Below, one piece after another: positions 41,738 to 51,002 of a stretch of DNA of 64,000 nt. This stretch comes from Dehalococcoidia bacterium. GTDB lineage: Bacteria > Chloroflexota > Dehalococcoidia > Lucifugimonadales > SHYT01. The position numbers and the translations under genes are program-made. Every line of letters begins with the position of its first letter. Within the stretch, counting starts at the first letter, position 1. Location of the stretch: contig SHYA01000004.1 in the NCBI GenBank assembly GCA_009693055.1, forward strand, positions 106,966 to 170,965. The letters run 5' to 3'. The notes under the pieces are model-generated. The model saw only the letters and a list, made by a program, of their open reading frames with translations, was not told the origin of the DNA and did not search any database.

Positions 41738-43033
41738 TTACGCGGAAGCTGCGAGGTTGACGAGGTTGCGGTGCTGAAGCTTGTTGCCGAGCCGGCGGCG
41801 GATCGTGTCAAAGGCCTCAAGCTCCCATTCGCTGACAAAGGTGGCGGCGGTGCCGTGCCTGCCCATGCGGCCGGTCCGGCCGACACGGTGCACGTACTCC
41901 TCCAGATTGTTCGGGACGTCAAAGTTGATGATGTGCGTGATGTCCGGTATGTCAATGCCGCGGGCGGCTACGTCGGTGGCTACCAGCAGCCTGAGCTTGC
42001 CTCCCCGAAACGCCTCCATCGCGGCGGTGCGCTGATTCTGACTCAGGCCGCCGTGGATGGCTTGTACCTGAAGTCCACGCCTCTGGAGCGCGTCCACCAG
42101 CCGTTCCACCCGCCTGCGCGTGCGGCAGAATATCAGCGTCTGTCCATCGCTGTAGGTCTGCAAGAGCCTGTGAACGCTCCCCACCTTGTCATCGGAGGCC
42201 ACTTCGTAGTAGATTTGCTCGACCTCTGAAACAGGCGTGGACTCCGCGCCCACGATGACCCATTCGGGACTCGTGAGATAGCGGCTGACAAGGCTGCGAA
42301 TGGGCGCCGGCATGGTCGCCGAAAACAGCACCGTCTGGCGTCCTGACGGGGTGTGCCCCAGGATCTTCCTAATCTCCGGTTCAAAGCCTATGTCCAGCAT
42401 CCGGTCCGCCTCGTCCAGCACAACGGTCCGCACCTGGTTAAAGCGCACCGTCCCGCGGCTCAGATGGTCCTGAATACGCCCAGGTGTGCCGACTACGACA
42501 TCGGCGCCCTGCCTCAGCGCTTGGAATTGCTTGGCTATTGGTTCGCCTCCGAAGAGCGTTGCGACCCTGAGGCCCCGGTGCGCGCTTATCTTGCGGATCT
42601 CACCGGCAACCTGCACGCAAAGCTCTCGGGTGGGCACAAGGATGAGCGCCTGCACCCCGACACCGCGCCGTTCCATCATCTCCACGAGCGGTATGCCGAA
42701 GGCGGCGGTCTTGCCGGTCCCGGTCTGCGCTTGGCCAATCAGGTCGCGGCCATTCAGTATGATGGGGACGACCTTTGACTGGATAGGAGTGGGTGCGGTA
42801 TAGCCCATGTCGCTCAAGGCGCGGGCAACCGGGCCTGACAGGGACAACTCGCCGAATAGCTGGTCCCTCACGGATGTCCCCGCGGGAAGCGAGTCAGGAG
42901 GAGCTTCAGGTGTTGGGGATACGTCGCGCCCGGGTGCTTGGGGTGCTGGTCGCCAGGGTACCGTGGGTCTCCAGGGCTGCACTGATGGCCTTGTATCGGA
43001 TGCTGTGGTGTTCGTAACGGGAATTCCTTTCAT
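41738..43033 (-). CDS. DEAD-box RNA helicase
   Basis: A 431-residue helicase with a Pro-rich N-terminal extension (about 55 residues). Motifs: TPIQSKV (Q), AQTGTGKT (I), PTREL (Ia), TPGR (Ib), LDEADRML (II), SAT (III), ATDVAARGID (V) and HRVGRTGRMG (VI). All catalytic motifs are canonical, unlike the DEGD paralogue at 27007. It probably remodels RNA in ribosome assembly or cold adaptation. The Shine-Dalgarno before the ATG is weak. Confidence 0.95.
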   Translation of the reverse strand: MKGIPVTNTTASDTRPSVQPWRPTVPWRPAPQAPGRDVSPTPEAPPDSLPAGTSVRDQLFGELSLSGPVARALSDMGYTAPTPIQSKVVPIILNGRDLIGQAQTGTGKTAAFGIPLVEMMERRGVGVQALILVPTRELCVQVAGEIRKISAHRGLRVATLFGGEPIAKQFQALRQGADVVVGTPGRIQDHLSRGTVRFNQVRTVVLDEADRMLDIGFEPEIRKILGHTPSGRQTVLFSATMPAPIRSLVSRYLTSPEWVIVGAESTPVSEVEQIYYEVASDDKVGSVHRLLQTYSDGQTLIFCRTRRRVERLVDALQRRGLQVQAIHGGLSQNQRTAAMEAFRGGKLRLLVATDVAARGIDIPDITHIINFDVPNNLEEYVHRVGRTGRMGRHGTAATFVSEWELEAFDTIRRRLGNKLQHRNLVNLAASA

Positions 43034-43176
43034 CGGTACGGTGTCGTACCACGTTCGCTCTTGAGGTGCTTACAAAGCGAAACGGGCACGCGTATCTGGC
43101 CGCGCACCCGTCTTGTGAACTGCAAGTCCTTCAACGCCCTTATGGTAGCCGAAGTCTGCAGTCCGCGTCAATAGCC

Positions 43177-43202
43177 CCTGGTGGAGACGGGGGAAGTTGA
43201 AC
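43177..43202. repeat. Partial copy of the tmRNA 3' end (attachment-site-like direct repeat)
   Basis: CCTGGTGGAGACGGGGG matches the 17 bases over the 3' end of the tmRNA gene (44408 onward), and the next bases (AAGTTGAAC against AGTCGAAC) keep the T-loop pattern. Integrases often use the 3' ends of tmRNA genes, so this may be the far attachment site of a lost or reduced island between 43177 and 44410. Confidence 0.55.
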
Positions 43203-43221
43203 TCCACGGCCTAGGGTTTGG

Positions 43222-43872
43222 TTAGTCCAAGAACTCCAAGCTGCGCACCATTTCCTCGAAGATCGCACGGCTGTTCTCTCGAATCGGGTCCGGCGTAGTG
43301 AGCATTATGTAGAACAACGACCCCTTGTGGTCGGCAAAGACGCTGAAAACAGTCCTGGCGGGACTGGCCGAATCGCCGGCGATGAGTGGCTTGGTGACAA
43401 GCCAAACGGCGGATTGGCCGTCCAGTTTCGCCGGCCGATGCTCCAAGGCGATGTTGCTCTTTGCCACCTGTTCCACTACGTGCGTGGCATCGTTGGTGTA
43501 GGTCCCTCTGGCCTGAAGTTCGATCACGGTCTCGCTGATGCTCAGCCATGCCCCCGGCACACCTACGCCATCTGCCGCGCTTTGGAACCGCTCGATGCAC
43601 AGTTCAGGACGCCCAAAGAATTCTCCTTTGAAACTGACGCTGGTAGCGCGGAGGAGTCGCCAGCTTCGCGGAAACTTGAATCGAACGTCAAGCGGGTCAC
43701 TCTGGAACGTCGTGAAGCGTAAATCGGTGGGTACAGGCTGGGTATCGCATACCAATTTTTGCGCCCTTTGCGCTTGGGTGCATGCAATGAAGAGGACAGT
43801 GGTTATGCACGCAAGCATCAGCGGAACGTAGACAGATCTCAAGAACATCGGGAATTCAATCCGCTTCACCAT
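43222..43872 (-). CDS. Putative lipoprotein of unknown function
   Basis: A 216-residue protein with an N-terminal signal (SVYVPLMLACITTVLFIAC) ending in a lipobox-like FIAC. The mature part has DPLDVRFKFPRSWRLL, a PsbP/Mog1-type beta start, and a C-terminal TTPDPIRENSRAIFEEMVRSL. Such domains often occur in exported lipoproteins of unknown role. The start is uncertain: a second ATG eight codons on would give a shorter signal. It lies in the segment bounded by the duplicated tmRNA end. Confidence 0.75.
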   Translation of the reverse strand: MVKRIEFPMFLRSVYVPLMLACITTVLFIACTQAQRAQKLVCDTQPVPTDLRFTTFQSDPLDVRFKFPRSWRLLRATSVSFKGEFFGRPELCIERFQSAADGVGVPGAWLSISETVIELQARGTYTNDATHVVEQVAKSNIALEHRPAKLDGQSAVWLVTKPLIAGDSASPARTVFSVFADHKGSLFYIMLTTPDPIRENSRAIFEEMVRSLEFLD

Positions 43873-44016
43873 AGGCGCAGCTCATTGGGCGCCGTGAGCT
43901 CGTCAATCCCCTTGCCTCCGTGAAGCCGTTCCCTCCGATGTTGGAGAGCGTCTATGTCGAGTCCAAAGGAGGAGCATCGGGTGGTCGCGATCAAGCCCAA
44001 GCCAGCCTTCCGCCCG

Positions 44017-44343
44017 CTATTGGAGATTGCGAACACTCGGGACGGGGCCGGCGTCGTCCTCATTCGACAGGCTGACTACGGACCGTGCCATCCGGCTGAG
44101 GCGCCGGTGGAGCCCGATGGCCACCCCCAGGAGCGCCAGCATGAAGCCGTTGGGAATGATCAGCACCGGGTCCCCCAGGTGGATCGAGTAGGCCGTCCAC
44201 AGCATGGACCCCACCAGGAACTGGTAGAAGGTCAGCGCGCTCACGTCGCCGACGGACTGGGTTCGCCACATCTTCAGGATCTGCGGGACGAACCCCAGGG
44301 TGGTGATCACCGCGGCTATGCTCCCAAGCAGGGTCCAGACCAT
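44017..44343 (-). CDS. SemiSWEET/PQ-loop small transporter
   Basis: A 108-residue protein with three membrane helices and the PQ-loop motif GFVPQILKMW in the first, followed by FYQFLVGSMLWTAY in the second. SemiSWEETs are half-size sugar transporters that work as dimers. The ATG at 44341-44343 follows GAGGGAG; the frame stays open upstream into the tmRNA gene without being protein. The charged C-terminal tail is longer than usual. It lies in the tmRNA-bounded segment. Confidence 0.88.
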   Translation of the reverse strand: MVWTLLGSIAAVITTLGFVPQILKMWRTQSVGDVSALTFYQFLVGSMLWTAYSIHLGDPVLIIPNGFMLALLGVAIGLHRRLSRMARSVVSLSNEDDAGPVPSVRNLQ

Positions 44344-44409
44344 CGCTCCCTCTCTTTCGCTCAACAAACCAGCCCCCAGGCGCACCTGGAGGCCGGTCAT
44401 CTGTGTTCC

Positions 44410-44763
44410 TGGTGGAGACGGGGGGGAGTCGAACCCCCCGTCCAATGAACACCCCACGAGACATGCTACAAGCTTAGCCTGCGATTTGTTTCCTCGCCCT
44501 CGCCGCCCCCACAGGCGGGGTCGGCAACGGCCAGCCGATGTTTTCTTTGGCCCTCGCCAATCGGCGTCCGCTTAGGCCGCACCCCGACTTTTTTGCGCCC
44601 AGTTCCCCGCTTCGGGGTAGCGGAGGCTGGACGAGCCGCCTGTTAGGCGGCTAGAGCGAATTCGCGCTCGTCTGTTACTTTTGTGCCGCCGGTTTAACGA
44701 GGTGTGACGGCGCCTCGGCCTGCAGTCTGGTGAGAACGCCCACTGTCGAAACCACGCGTCCCC
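44410..44763 (-). ncRNA. ssrA: Transfer-messenger RNA (tmRNA)
   Basis: tmRNA rescues stalled ribosomes and tags the nascent peptide. The 5' end GGGGACGCGTGGTTTCGAC and the 3' end CGTCTCCACCA form the tRNA-like acceptor, with the T-arm GGGGGTTCGACTCCCCC. The tag frame (44690 down to 44643) encodes GGTKVTDEREFALAA before TAA, ending in the degradation signal ALAA typical of tmRNA tags; the exact resume codon could be the first or second Gly. Pseudoknot-forming GC-rich repeats lie between. The 3' CCA is encoded. Confidence 0.96.
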
Positions 44764-44774
44764 ATACGCCTTGC

Positions 44775-44803
44775 AGTATACCACTAGACCATCCGTTCGG
44801 CAA
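44775..44803 (-). promoter_or_regulatory. Promoter of ssrA
   Basis: On the minus strand, TTGCCG and TATACT are separated by 17 bases, and the RNA 5' end lies 11 bases beyond the -10. This is a good housekeeping-sigma promoter. Confidence 0.75.
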
Positions 44804-44910
44804 CCGACTCAGACCGCCCCCACGCTCCTTGGTGGCGCGCGCGCCGAAAATCCGGCATCATGGGGAGTGCTCGCCCCGGCGTGCAACAAACCAGCGCAGC
44901 AGGAGGTCCC

Positions 44911-46596
44911 ATGACCAGCCGCCAACCGATCGCTCCCAAGCACCGCAGCCGCGACGTCACGGAGGGGCCGGAGCGCGCCCCGGCCCGCGCTATGCTCCGC
45001 GCCATGGGCCTTACCGATTCCGACCTCGCCAGCCCGTTCATCGGCATCGCCAACATGGCCAGCGACATCACCCCCTGCAACGTCCACCTGGACGTGCTGG
45101 CCAGAGAGGTCAAGCGCGGCATCCGCGAGGCGGGCGGCGTCCCGTTTGAGTTTGGCACCATCACGGTTAGCGACGGCATCAGCATGGGCACCGAGGGGAT
45201 GAAGGCCTCCCTCGTCAGCCGCGAGGTGATCGCCGACTCCATTGAGCTGGTCACCTTTGGCGAGCGGCTGGACGGCCTGGTGACCATCGCCGGCTGCGAC
45301 AAGAACATGCCGGGCGCCATGATGGCCGCGGCGCGCCTCAACGTCCCCATGGTCTTTCTGTACGGCGGCACCATCATGCCGGGCAAGTTCCGCGGCCGCG
45401 ACGTGAACATCCAGGACGTCTTTGAGGCCGTCGGCGCGCACGCCAAGGGGAGCATGTCCGACCAGGACCTCGCCGAGTTGGAGCGTGTGGCATGCCCGGG
45501 CGAAGGCTCCTGCGCGGGCCTCTTCACCGCCAACACCATGTCATCCGCCATCGAGGCGATGGGCATGTCCCTGCCGCAGGACGCCTCCATCCCCGCGATT
45601 GACCCGCGCAAGCGCGAGAGCGCCCGCCGCGCCGGGATGGCCGCGGTCCAAGCCCTGCGCCAGGGCATCCGCCCGCGCGACGTCATGACCAAACCGGCGT
45701 TTGAGAACGCCATCACGGTCGTGTGCGCCATGGGCGGCTCCACCAACGCGGTCCTCCACCTCATCGCCATGGCCCACGAGGCGAGCGTCGCGTTGTCGCT
45801 CGACGATTTTGACCGTATCAGCAGCCGCACGCCCTACATCGCCGACATGCGCCCGGCCGGACGGTACGTCATGGCCGACCTTGACCGGTACGGCGGCGTC
45901 CCGCTCGTCATGAAGCGCCTGCTCAAGGCCGGCCTCCTCCATGGCGACGTCCTCACCGTCACCGGCAAAACGCTCGCGGAAACCCTCGCGGCCGTCGACA
46001 CGGTGGAAAACCAGCCCATCGTGCACCCCGTAGAGAAGCCGCTCAGCCCAACCGGCGGCCTGGTCATCCTCAAGGGCAACCTCGCGCCGGAGGGCGCGGT
46101 CACCAAGGTGGCGGGGCACAAACCCATCCTCCACACCGGCCCCGCGCGCGTCTTTGATTCAGAGACCGCCGCGTTCCAGGCCATTGAGCGCCAGCAGATC
46201 AAGGCGGGCGACGTCGTCGTCATCCGCTACGAGGGACCGAAGGGCGGCCCCGGCATGCGCGAGATGCTCGCCGTCACCGCCGCGCTCGTCGGCCAGGGGC
46301 TCGGCGAGAGCGTGGTGCTCATCACGGACGGGCGCTTCTCCGGCGCCACGCATGGCCCCATGGTCGGCCACGTGGCCCCGGAGGCCGCCGTGGGCGGCCC
46401 CATCGCGGCCCTGCGCGACGGTGACCTGGTCACACTGGACGTGCCCAATCGGAAGCTGGACGTGCAGCTCACCGAAGCCCAGTTCCGCGAGCGGCTGCGC
46501 TCCTGGACGGCTCCCAAGCCCGTCTACACCACCGGCGCGCTCGCCAAGTACGCCAAGCTGGTCGGCTCCGCTGCCCACGGCGCGGTGACGAGCTAG
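44911..46596 (+). CDS. ilvD: Dihydroxy-acid dehydratase
   Basis: IlvD dehydrates 2,3-dihydroxy-isovalerate and its methylvalerate analogue in valine, isoleucine and leucine synthesis. The 561-residue protein has the three cluster cysteines: Cys56 in ITPCNVH, Cys129 in GCDKNMPG and Cys195 in [19 protein letters not shown] near the C-terminus is also conserved. I chose the ATG at 44911-44913, preceded by AGGAGG; an ATG 17 codons earlier has no such site. No other ilv gene is in the window. Confidence 0.95.
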   Translation: MTSRQPIAPKHRSRDVTEGPERAPARAMLRAMGLTDSDLASPFIGIANMASDITPCNVHLDVLAREVKRGIREAGGVPFEFGTITVSDGISMGTEGMKASLVSREVIADSIELVTFGERLDGLVTIAGCDKNMPGAMMAAARLNVPMVFLYGGTIMPGKFRGRDVNIQDVFEAVGAHAKGSMSDQDLAELERVACPGEGSCAGLFTANTMSSAIEAMGMSLPQDASIPAIDPRKRESARRAGMAAVQALRQGIRPRDVMTKPAFENAITVVCAMGGSTNAVLHLIAMAHEASVALSLDDFDRISSRTPYIADMRPAGRYVMADLDRYGGVPLVMKRLLKAGLLHGDVLTVTGKTLAETLAAVDTVENQPIVHPVEKPLSPTGGLVILKGNLAPEGAVTKVAGHKPILHTGPARVFDSETAAFQAIERQQIKAGDVVVIRYEGPKGGPGMREMLAVTAALVGQGLGESVVLITDGRFSGATHGPMVGHVAPEAAVGGPIAALRDGDLVTLDVPNRKLDVQLTEAQFRERLRSWTAPKPVYTTGALAKYAKLVGSAAHGAVTS

Positions 46597-46656
46597 CGAG
46601 CAAGCCCCGCAGCGCGCTTTTTTCCGTTCTCTATCGCCTTCCCTGTATAGGGGAAG

Positions 46657-46682
46657 CCCGAAGGGGCGGTGCCCCCTTCGGG
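46657..46682. terminator. 10-bp hairpin between convergent ilvD and AttH-like genes
   Basis: CCCGAAGGGG and CCCCTTCGGG flank a six-base loop. A T-run lies before it rather than after it on the plus strand, so its role as a bidirectional terminator is only suggested by its position between two converging genes. Confidence 0.45.
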
Positions 46683-46732
46683 GTCGCCCGCGCGCTTCGC
46701 CCCCGCCGCCAGCAGCAAGCACACTCGTCGCG

Positions 46733-47836
46733 CTAGCGCCCCGTCGCCGGAGGCGCATACCCCACAAGCTCCACAAAGCCTTCGCCGCCGTGGCTCCCGG
46801 TCACGCCCACCTCACCCTCCCAGTACCGGTTCCGCGTCGTAGGCGTCGCGTCAAACTCGGACGCCTCCACCACAGGCGTGATCGCCACGTCCACACCGTA
46901 CCCAGGTATCCGCACGCTCCACTCCACCGGATAGGCCGCTCCGCTCGCTTCGCTGCGCCACGCGCCGCCCGGCGAGACCTCAAACTCCTGCGCCGTCAAG
47001 AAACGGGCCACGCCGTCCGCGCCCACCCAGGTGCCGTACGCTCCCAGCGGGCTCCCATCGCCACCCCGCACGCGCGTCAGCATCACGTCGCTCCCATCGT
47101 GTAGCTGCAGCGCGAACCAGTCCCACCCCAGCACCTGCGTGGTGAACACCCCCCACTGGTGGTCAAACCAGGCCGTTCCCTCAACCGGAAGTTCGCGTCC
47201 CGCCACACCCAGGGTGCCCTGGGCCTGCATCCTGGTGCGCGAGTAGTAATACGAGTTGGTGCCCGCGCCGAAGCCCACCACGCCGGCGCCGGTGTGGAGC
47301 ACCGGCGGCTTCACCGCGCTCAGCTCCAGATTAAATGCGTATCCTTGCGCACCGGCGGCAAGTCGGTCGCTCCCATCGTAGCCCTCCATGCGCCACCCGG
47401 AGAGGTCAAAGGCAAAGCCCGGCTGTTCCGTCGGTGTGGCACGGGCAAAGGCGGAACGCTGGCCCGTGGCATAGACGTGTTCCTGCGAATCGGTAACCGC
47501 CACGTGCGCCAGGTTCGCAATGAGCTCACCCATGCGCACCTGGAACACCACGTAGTGGAACCCGTACCTTGTCCCGTCCTCAGCGCGAAGGTGGCCGTTG
47601 TAGTACCACCACTCCGTCGTGGCGTCCGCATGCGGCGCGTCGTCCGCAGGGAGGCTGACCAGCGGCGGGACTGCCTGGGGAACAGGCTCGGCTACGCTAA
47701 CAACGGCGGGCGGCGCAGAAGCCCTGGGCGAGTCAGACCCGCCGCACGCCACGCCAAGAAACACCGTCGCTGCCGCCAGGGCCGCGATGGCCCACGGGCG
47801 CAGCCAGGTGCCCTTCTCTGGACCCGCTCTCCTCAC
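46733..47836 (-). CDS. AttH/CrtC-like lipocalin-domain lipoprotein
   Basis: A 367-residue exported lipoprotein, with a signal peptide ending GVACGG and a mature lipocalin-like double barrel. Family marks are TEWWYYNGHL and GTAWFDHQWG, as in AttH and CrtC (carotenoid 1,2-hydratase) proteins. Those act on carotenoids or have unknown roles; no carotenoid genes are nearby. The GTG start follows GGATGAGG. It converges on ilvD and is divergent from the LLM gene at 47952. Confidence 0.87.
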   Translation of the reverse strand: MRRAGPEKGTWLRPWAIAALAAATVFLGVACGGSDSPRASAPPAVVSVAEPVPQAVPPLVSLPADDAPHADATTEWWYYNGHLRAEDGTRYGFHYVVFQVRMGELIANLAHVAVTDSQEHVYATGQRSAFARATPTEQPGFAFDLSGWRMEGYDGSDRLAAGAQGYAFNLELSAVKPPVLHTGAGVVGFGAGTNSYYYSRTRMQAQGTLGVAGRELPVEGTAWFDHQWGVFTTQVLGWDWFALQLHDGSDVMLTRVRGGDGSPLGAYGTWVGADGVARFLTAQEFEVSPGGAWRSEASGAAYPVEWSVRIPGYGVDVAITPVVEASEFDATPTTRNRYWEGEVGVTGSHGGEGFVELVGYAPPATGR

Positions 47837-47951
47837 GGCCTCATCCTACCAGTAAGCGCCCCAGTTGAACGCCCTCCCGTCCCCTGCTACACTCCACGCA
47901 CGGGCGCAGGCATTCGGTCGCAGGTATACGGCCCAGCGAAGGGGGACACAG

Positions 47952-48908
47952 ATGGCGAACCAACACATTGGCATCACCGTCATGGGCGGCGACAGCAAGG
48001 CCGTGGTCGCCCGCATCGTCGAGGCGGAGCAGCTGGGCGTCTCCGCCGCGTGGCTCACCACAGGCGGCGCCGGGTTGGACGGCATCACGCTGTTCGCTGC
48101 CGCCGCGCCGCAGACCAAACGCATCCTCCTTGGCACGTGCATCACGCCCACGTACCCACGTCATCCCATCACGGCCGTGCAGCAGGTGCAGGTCGTGGCC
48201 CAGCTTGCCCCAGGGCGTTTCCGCCTCGGCGTGGGCCCCAGCCACAAGCCGTTTATTGAACCCACATACGGCTTCGGCTTCAACGCCCCCCTCACCAACC
48301 TCCGCGAGTACATCCACATCGTGAAAACGTTGCTGCGCGAGGGCTCGGTGGAGTTTGACGGGCGGGAGTACCACGCGCACACGCGCCTCTTCGACAAGCC
48401 GATCACCGACATGCCCATCATGGCCTCCGCGCTGCGGCAGAAGTCCTTTGAGCTGTGCGGTGAGGTTGCGGACGGCGCCATTAGCTGGGTCTGCCCTGGG
48501 CGTTATCTGCGCGACGTCGCTCTGCCCGCCATGCGCAAGGGCGCAAAGGCGGCTGGGCGCGAAACGCCTCCTCTCGTCGTCCACGCGCCGGTGTGCGTCC
48601 ACGACGACGTGGCGGAGGCGTGCGCCGCCACCCTGGAGCAGGTCAAGTTCTACCCCTCGATCCCGTTCTACCAGCAGATGTTCGTGGACGCCGGCTACCC
48701 CGAGGCGCGCAACGGCACCTGGAGCGACAAGATGCTGGACGACGTCGCCTTCATCGGCAACGAGGGCGCGGTCGCGAAGCGCCTCCGCGAGCTGTTCGCC
48801 TGGGGCGCAGGCGAGGTCATCGCGCAGCCCGTTACCGCGGGCAAAGACCATGACGCCTCATGGCGCCGCACCGTCAAGCTGCTGGCCCAGGTGGGCAGCC
48901 GCCTGTAA
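47952..48908 (+). CDS. LLM-class (F420-type) flavin-dependent oxidoreductase
   Basis: A 318-residue luciferase-like TIM barrel. It begins NQHIGITVMGGDSKAVVARI, then LGTCITPTYPRHPITAVQQ, GRFRLGVGPSHKPFIEPTYG and the C-terminal FIGNEGAVAKRL. The pattern resembles F420-dependent reductases and monooxygenases rather than the FMN type at 28863. The ATG at 47952-47954 follows GAAGGGGG; the frame is open 29 codons upstream. The substrate is unknown. Confidence 0.9.
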   Translation: MANQHIGITVMGGDSKAVVARIVEAEQLGVSAAWLTTGGAGLDGITLFAAAAPQTKRILLGTCITPTYPRHPITAVQQVQVVAQLAPGRFRLGVGPSHKPFIEPTYGFGFNAPLTNLREYIHIVKTLLREGSVEFDGREYHAHTRLFDKPITDMPIMASALRQKSFELCGEVADGAISWVCPGRYLRDVALPAMRKGAKAAGRETPPLVVHAPVCVHDDVAEACAATLEQVKFYPSIPFYQQMFVDAGYPEARNGTWSDKMLDDVAFIGNEGAVAKRLRELFAWGAGEVIAQPVTAGKDHDASWRRTVKLLAQVGSRL

Positions 48909-49032
48909 AGGCTCTCTCGCAAGCCTACTGTTCCCGGCCCGTTGTCGCAAATTAACCCTGACCCGCGCAGGCCAAGCGCCTAGACTTGCTCAACTCCGCA
49001 GGCTTACTCGTACGTGAGGATGGGAGGAAAGT

Positions 49033-49536
49033 ATAACCACACAGAAACCACAGGGAAACCGGTCCGACACACGCCAGGCGCTCCGCACGGAATTGGAGGC
49101 AAACCGGAAGACGTTCAACGAGCTGGTGAACTCCGTGTCCGACTCCGCGTGACGCAGCCGTAGCGATAACGGCCCCTGGACCAACGCCGACGTCCTTGGC
49201 CACATCGCCATGAGCATGGAACTCACCAACCGCTTCGTCGCGAATGCGCTCCGGGGAAAGGGCGCGTATAACTACCCCAGCTTCCTCATGTCCCGTTTTC
49301 TCACCAACACCATGAACACCCGCATGACCCGGAGCTATGCCCGCAAGCAGATCAAGCGGACCATGTCCCAAAAGTACGACGCCGCTCATCAGACCTTGCT
49401 CGCCGCCATGGACGCCGTCAAGGACGACGAGTGGAGCAAGAGCGTCAAGGTGTTCAACGCGCCCACGACGGTTGAGGCGCTCTTTCACTTGCCGGTGATG
49501 CAGATCCAGGAACACGGCCCGCAGGTGAAGCGTTAG
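49033..49536 (+). pseudogene. DinB-like gene with ATA in place of a start codon and an in-frame TGA
   Basis: A GGAGG Shine-Dalgarno precedes ATA at 49033 where ATG is expected. The frame reads TTQKPQGNRSDTRQALRTEL, reaches NSVSDSA, then TGA at 49150-49152, and continues RSRSDNGPWTNADVLGHIA to EHGPQVKR. DinB-like proteins often have Trp where the TGA stands (SDADW-RR pattern, from memory). Both lesions are single G-to-A changes. The 108-codon open part from the Met at 49210 is probably a remnant. Confidence 0.65.
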
Positions 49537-49540
49537 GCGC

Positions 49541-49569
49541 TTGACGCGCCCGCATCCGCCGCATAGACT
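49541..49569 (+). promoter_or_regulatory. Promoter of the cobalamin operon
   Basis: TTGACG and TAGACT are separated by 17 bases. They lie about 40 bases before the riboswitch aptamer, consistent with transcription starting near 49576. Confidence 0.65.
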
Positions 49570-49608
49570 GAGCCCGCATACCAGTACGCTTACCAATCGC
49601 ATATCGGC

Positions 49609-49771
49609 GCCGGGTCTCGCGACCAGCGAGGTAACAGGGAAGGCGGTGTGAATCCGCCGCGGCCGCGCCACTGTAAGCAGGGAGCTGGACTACATCATGC
49701 CACTGTCCTTCAGCCTAAGGATGGGAAGGCGCAGTCCAGCAACGAGCTGCAAGCCAGGAGACCTACCCGGC
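49609..49771 (+). promoter_or_regulatory. Cobalamin riboswitch
   Basis: The aptamer has the P1 stem GCCGGGTCTC with GAGACC-TA-CCCGGC, the central GGCGGTGTGAATCCGCCGC hairpin, GCCACTGTAAGC and the B12-box AAGCCAGGAGACC. When bound by a cobalamin it would lower expression of the btu/cob genes downstream. An intrinsic terminator follows at 49848. Confidence 0.93.
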
Positions 49772-49847
49772 ACCTTGAAGGCCCTACTCTGCGCAGGACA
49801 GAGGGTGCCGCTGGCGGTCGTTCCGCAACCGTCCGCGTAGCCTTTTG

Positions 49848-49877
49848 CCCCCTGGCTCTGGAGGGCCAGGGGGTTTT
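49848..49877 (+). terminator. Riboswitch expression-platform terminator
   Basis: CCCCCTGGC and GCCAGGGGG form a perfect nine-base-pair stem with an eight-base loop and a TTTTG run. The right arm also holds the AGGGGG that would serve as Shine-Dalgarno for the TTG start at 49880, so the same hairpin could block transcription and translation. Confidence 0.8.
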
Positions 49878-49879
49878 GT

Positions 49880-50977
49880 TTGGTAGAAAGCAACGTTACT
49901 ACCCAGGCGGCCCAGGCAGGGCGGCGCACCCGGCGGCGCTCCTTGTGGGCCCGGCTCACCCTCACGCTGGCGGTATTGACGCTCGGCCTGCTCGCCGTCT
50001 CCTGGCTCGCCGTTTCCACCGGCCCCTCTCGTATCGGGTACTCCACCACGGCCACCGTGCTCCTCCAGCGCATCGGCATCCGCTCTTCGGCGCACGTGGA
50101 CATCACACAGAAGCGGATCATTGAGCACATCCGCCTCCCGCGTGTGGTCGTGGCGGCGCTGGTGGGCATGGCCCTCGCCCTCAGCGGCACGGCGCTGCAG
50201 GCCCTCTTCCGTAACCCAATGGCGGACGCAGGCGTACTGGGCGTTTCCGCCGGAGGCGCGCTCGGCGCCGTCATCGCCATCGTCAGCGGTCTTCAGACCA
50301 TCCACCTCCTGTTCCTGCCCGGCATGGCCTTCGTCGGCGCGGTGGCTACCGCCTTCGTCGTGTACCTCATCGCCTCGCTCACCGGACGGCTCTCCACCGC
50401 TTCGCTCCTCCTCACCGGCATGGCGGTATCCTCCCTGCTTGGAGCCATCCTCACCGCCGTCATCCTCATCAACGTGTACGAGCTGGAAGCGGTCCGCCAG
50501 GTACTGCACTGGCTGGCCGGTGGCCTGGACGCCCGCAACTGGGAACACGTCTGGGTCTCGGCGGGCCCCATCCTCGTGGGGAGCGCCGTCCTCTTGGTCT
50601 TCGCGCGTGACCTGAACGTGCTGGTCACTGGAGAGGAGAGCGCCCACGCCCTCGGCGTTCCCACGTCCTCCGTTCGGCGCGTGCTGCTCGTCACGACCGC
50701 CCTTATCACCGGCGTGGCAGTCTCGGTCAGCGGGGTCATCGGCTTCGTCGGCCTCATGGTCCCGCACATGCTCCGGTTGATCGTCGGGCCGGACCACCGG
50801 CTGCTCCTGCCAGCCAGCGCGCTCGGCGGCGCCGTTTTCCTCGTCGGCGCGGACACCATCGCCCGCGTAGTTATCCAGCCAGCCGAACTGCGCGTAGGCG
50901 TCATCACCGCACTCGTGGGGGCGCCATTCTTCCTCTTCCTTCTCTACTGGAACCGGCGCCGGCGTTACAGCGTGTAG
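49880..50977 (+). CDS. btuC: Cobalamin ABC transporter permease BtuC
   Basis: A 365-residue FecCD/BtuC permease with about ten helices. It has LSGTALQALFRNPMADAGVLG, GVSAGGALGAV, and the C-terminal SGVIGFVGLMVPHMLRLIVG. It probably starts with TTG just after the riboswitch terminator; no ATG or GTG lies in the N-terminal region. The first helix follows the basic RRTRRRS segment, which orients the N-terminus inside. It moves corrinoids with BtuF and BtuD. Confidence 0.92.
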   Translation: MVESNVTTQAAQAGRRTRRRSLWARLTLTLAVLTLGLLAVSWLAVSTGPSRIGYSTTATVLLQRIGIRSSAHVDITQKRIIEHIRLPRVVVAALVGMALALSGTALQALFRNPMADAGVLGVSAGGALGAVIAIVSGLQTIHLLFLPGMAFVGAVATAFVVYLIASLTGRLSTASLLLTGMAVSSLLGAILTAVILINVYELEAVRQVLHWLAGGLDARNWEHVWVSAGPILVGSAVLLVFARDLNVLVTGEESAHALGVPTSSVRRVLLVTTALITGVAVSVSGVIGFVGLMVPHMLRLIVGPDHRLLLPASALGGAVFLVGADTIARVVIQPAELRVGVITALVGAPFFLFLLYWNRRRRYSV

Positions 50978-51002
50978 CCCAGAAGCTAAGGAGGCTGTTC
51001 AC

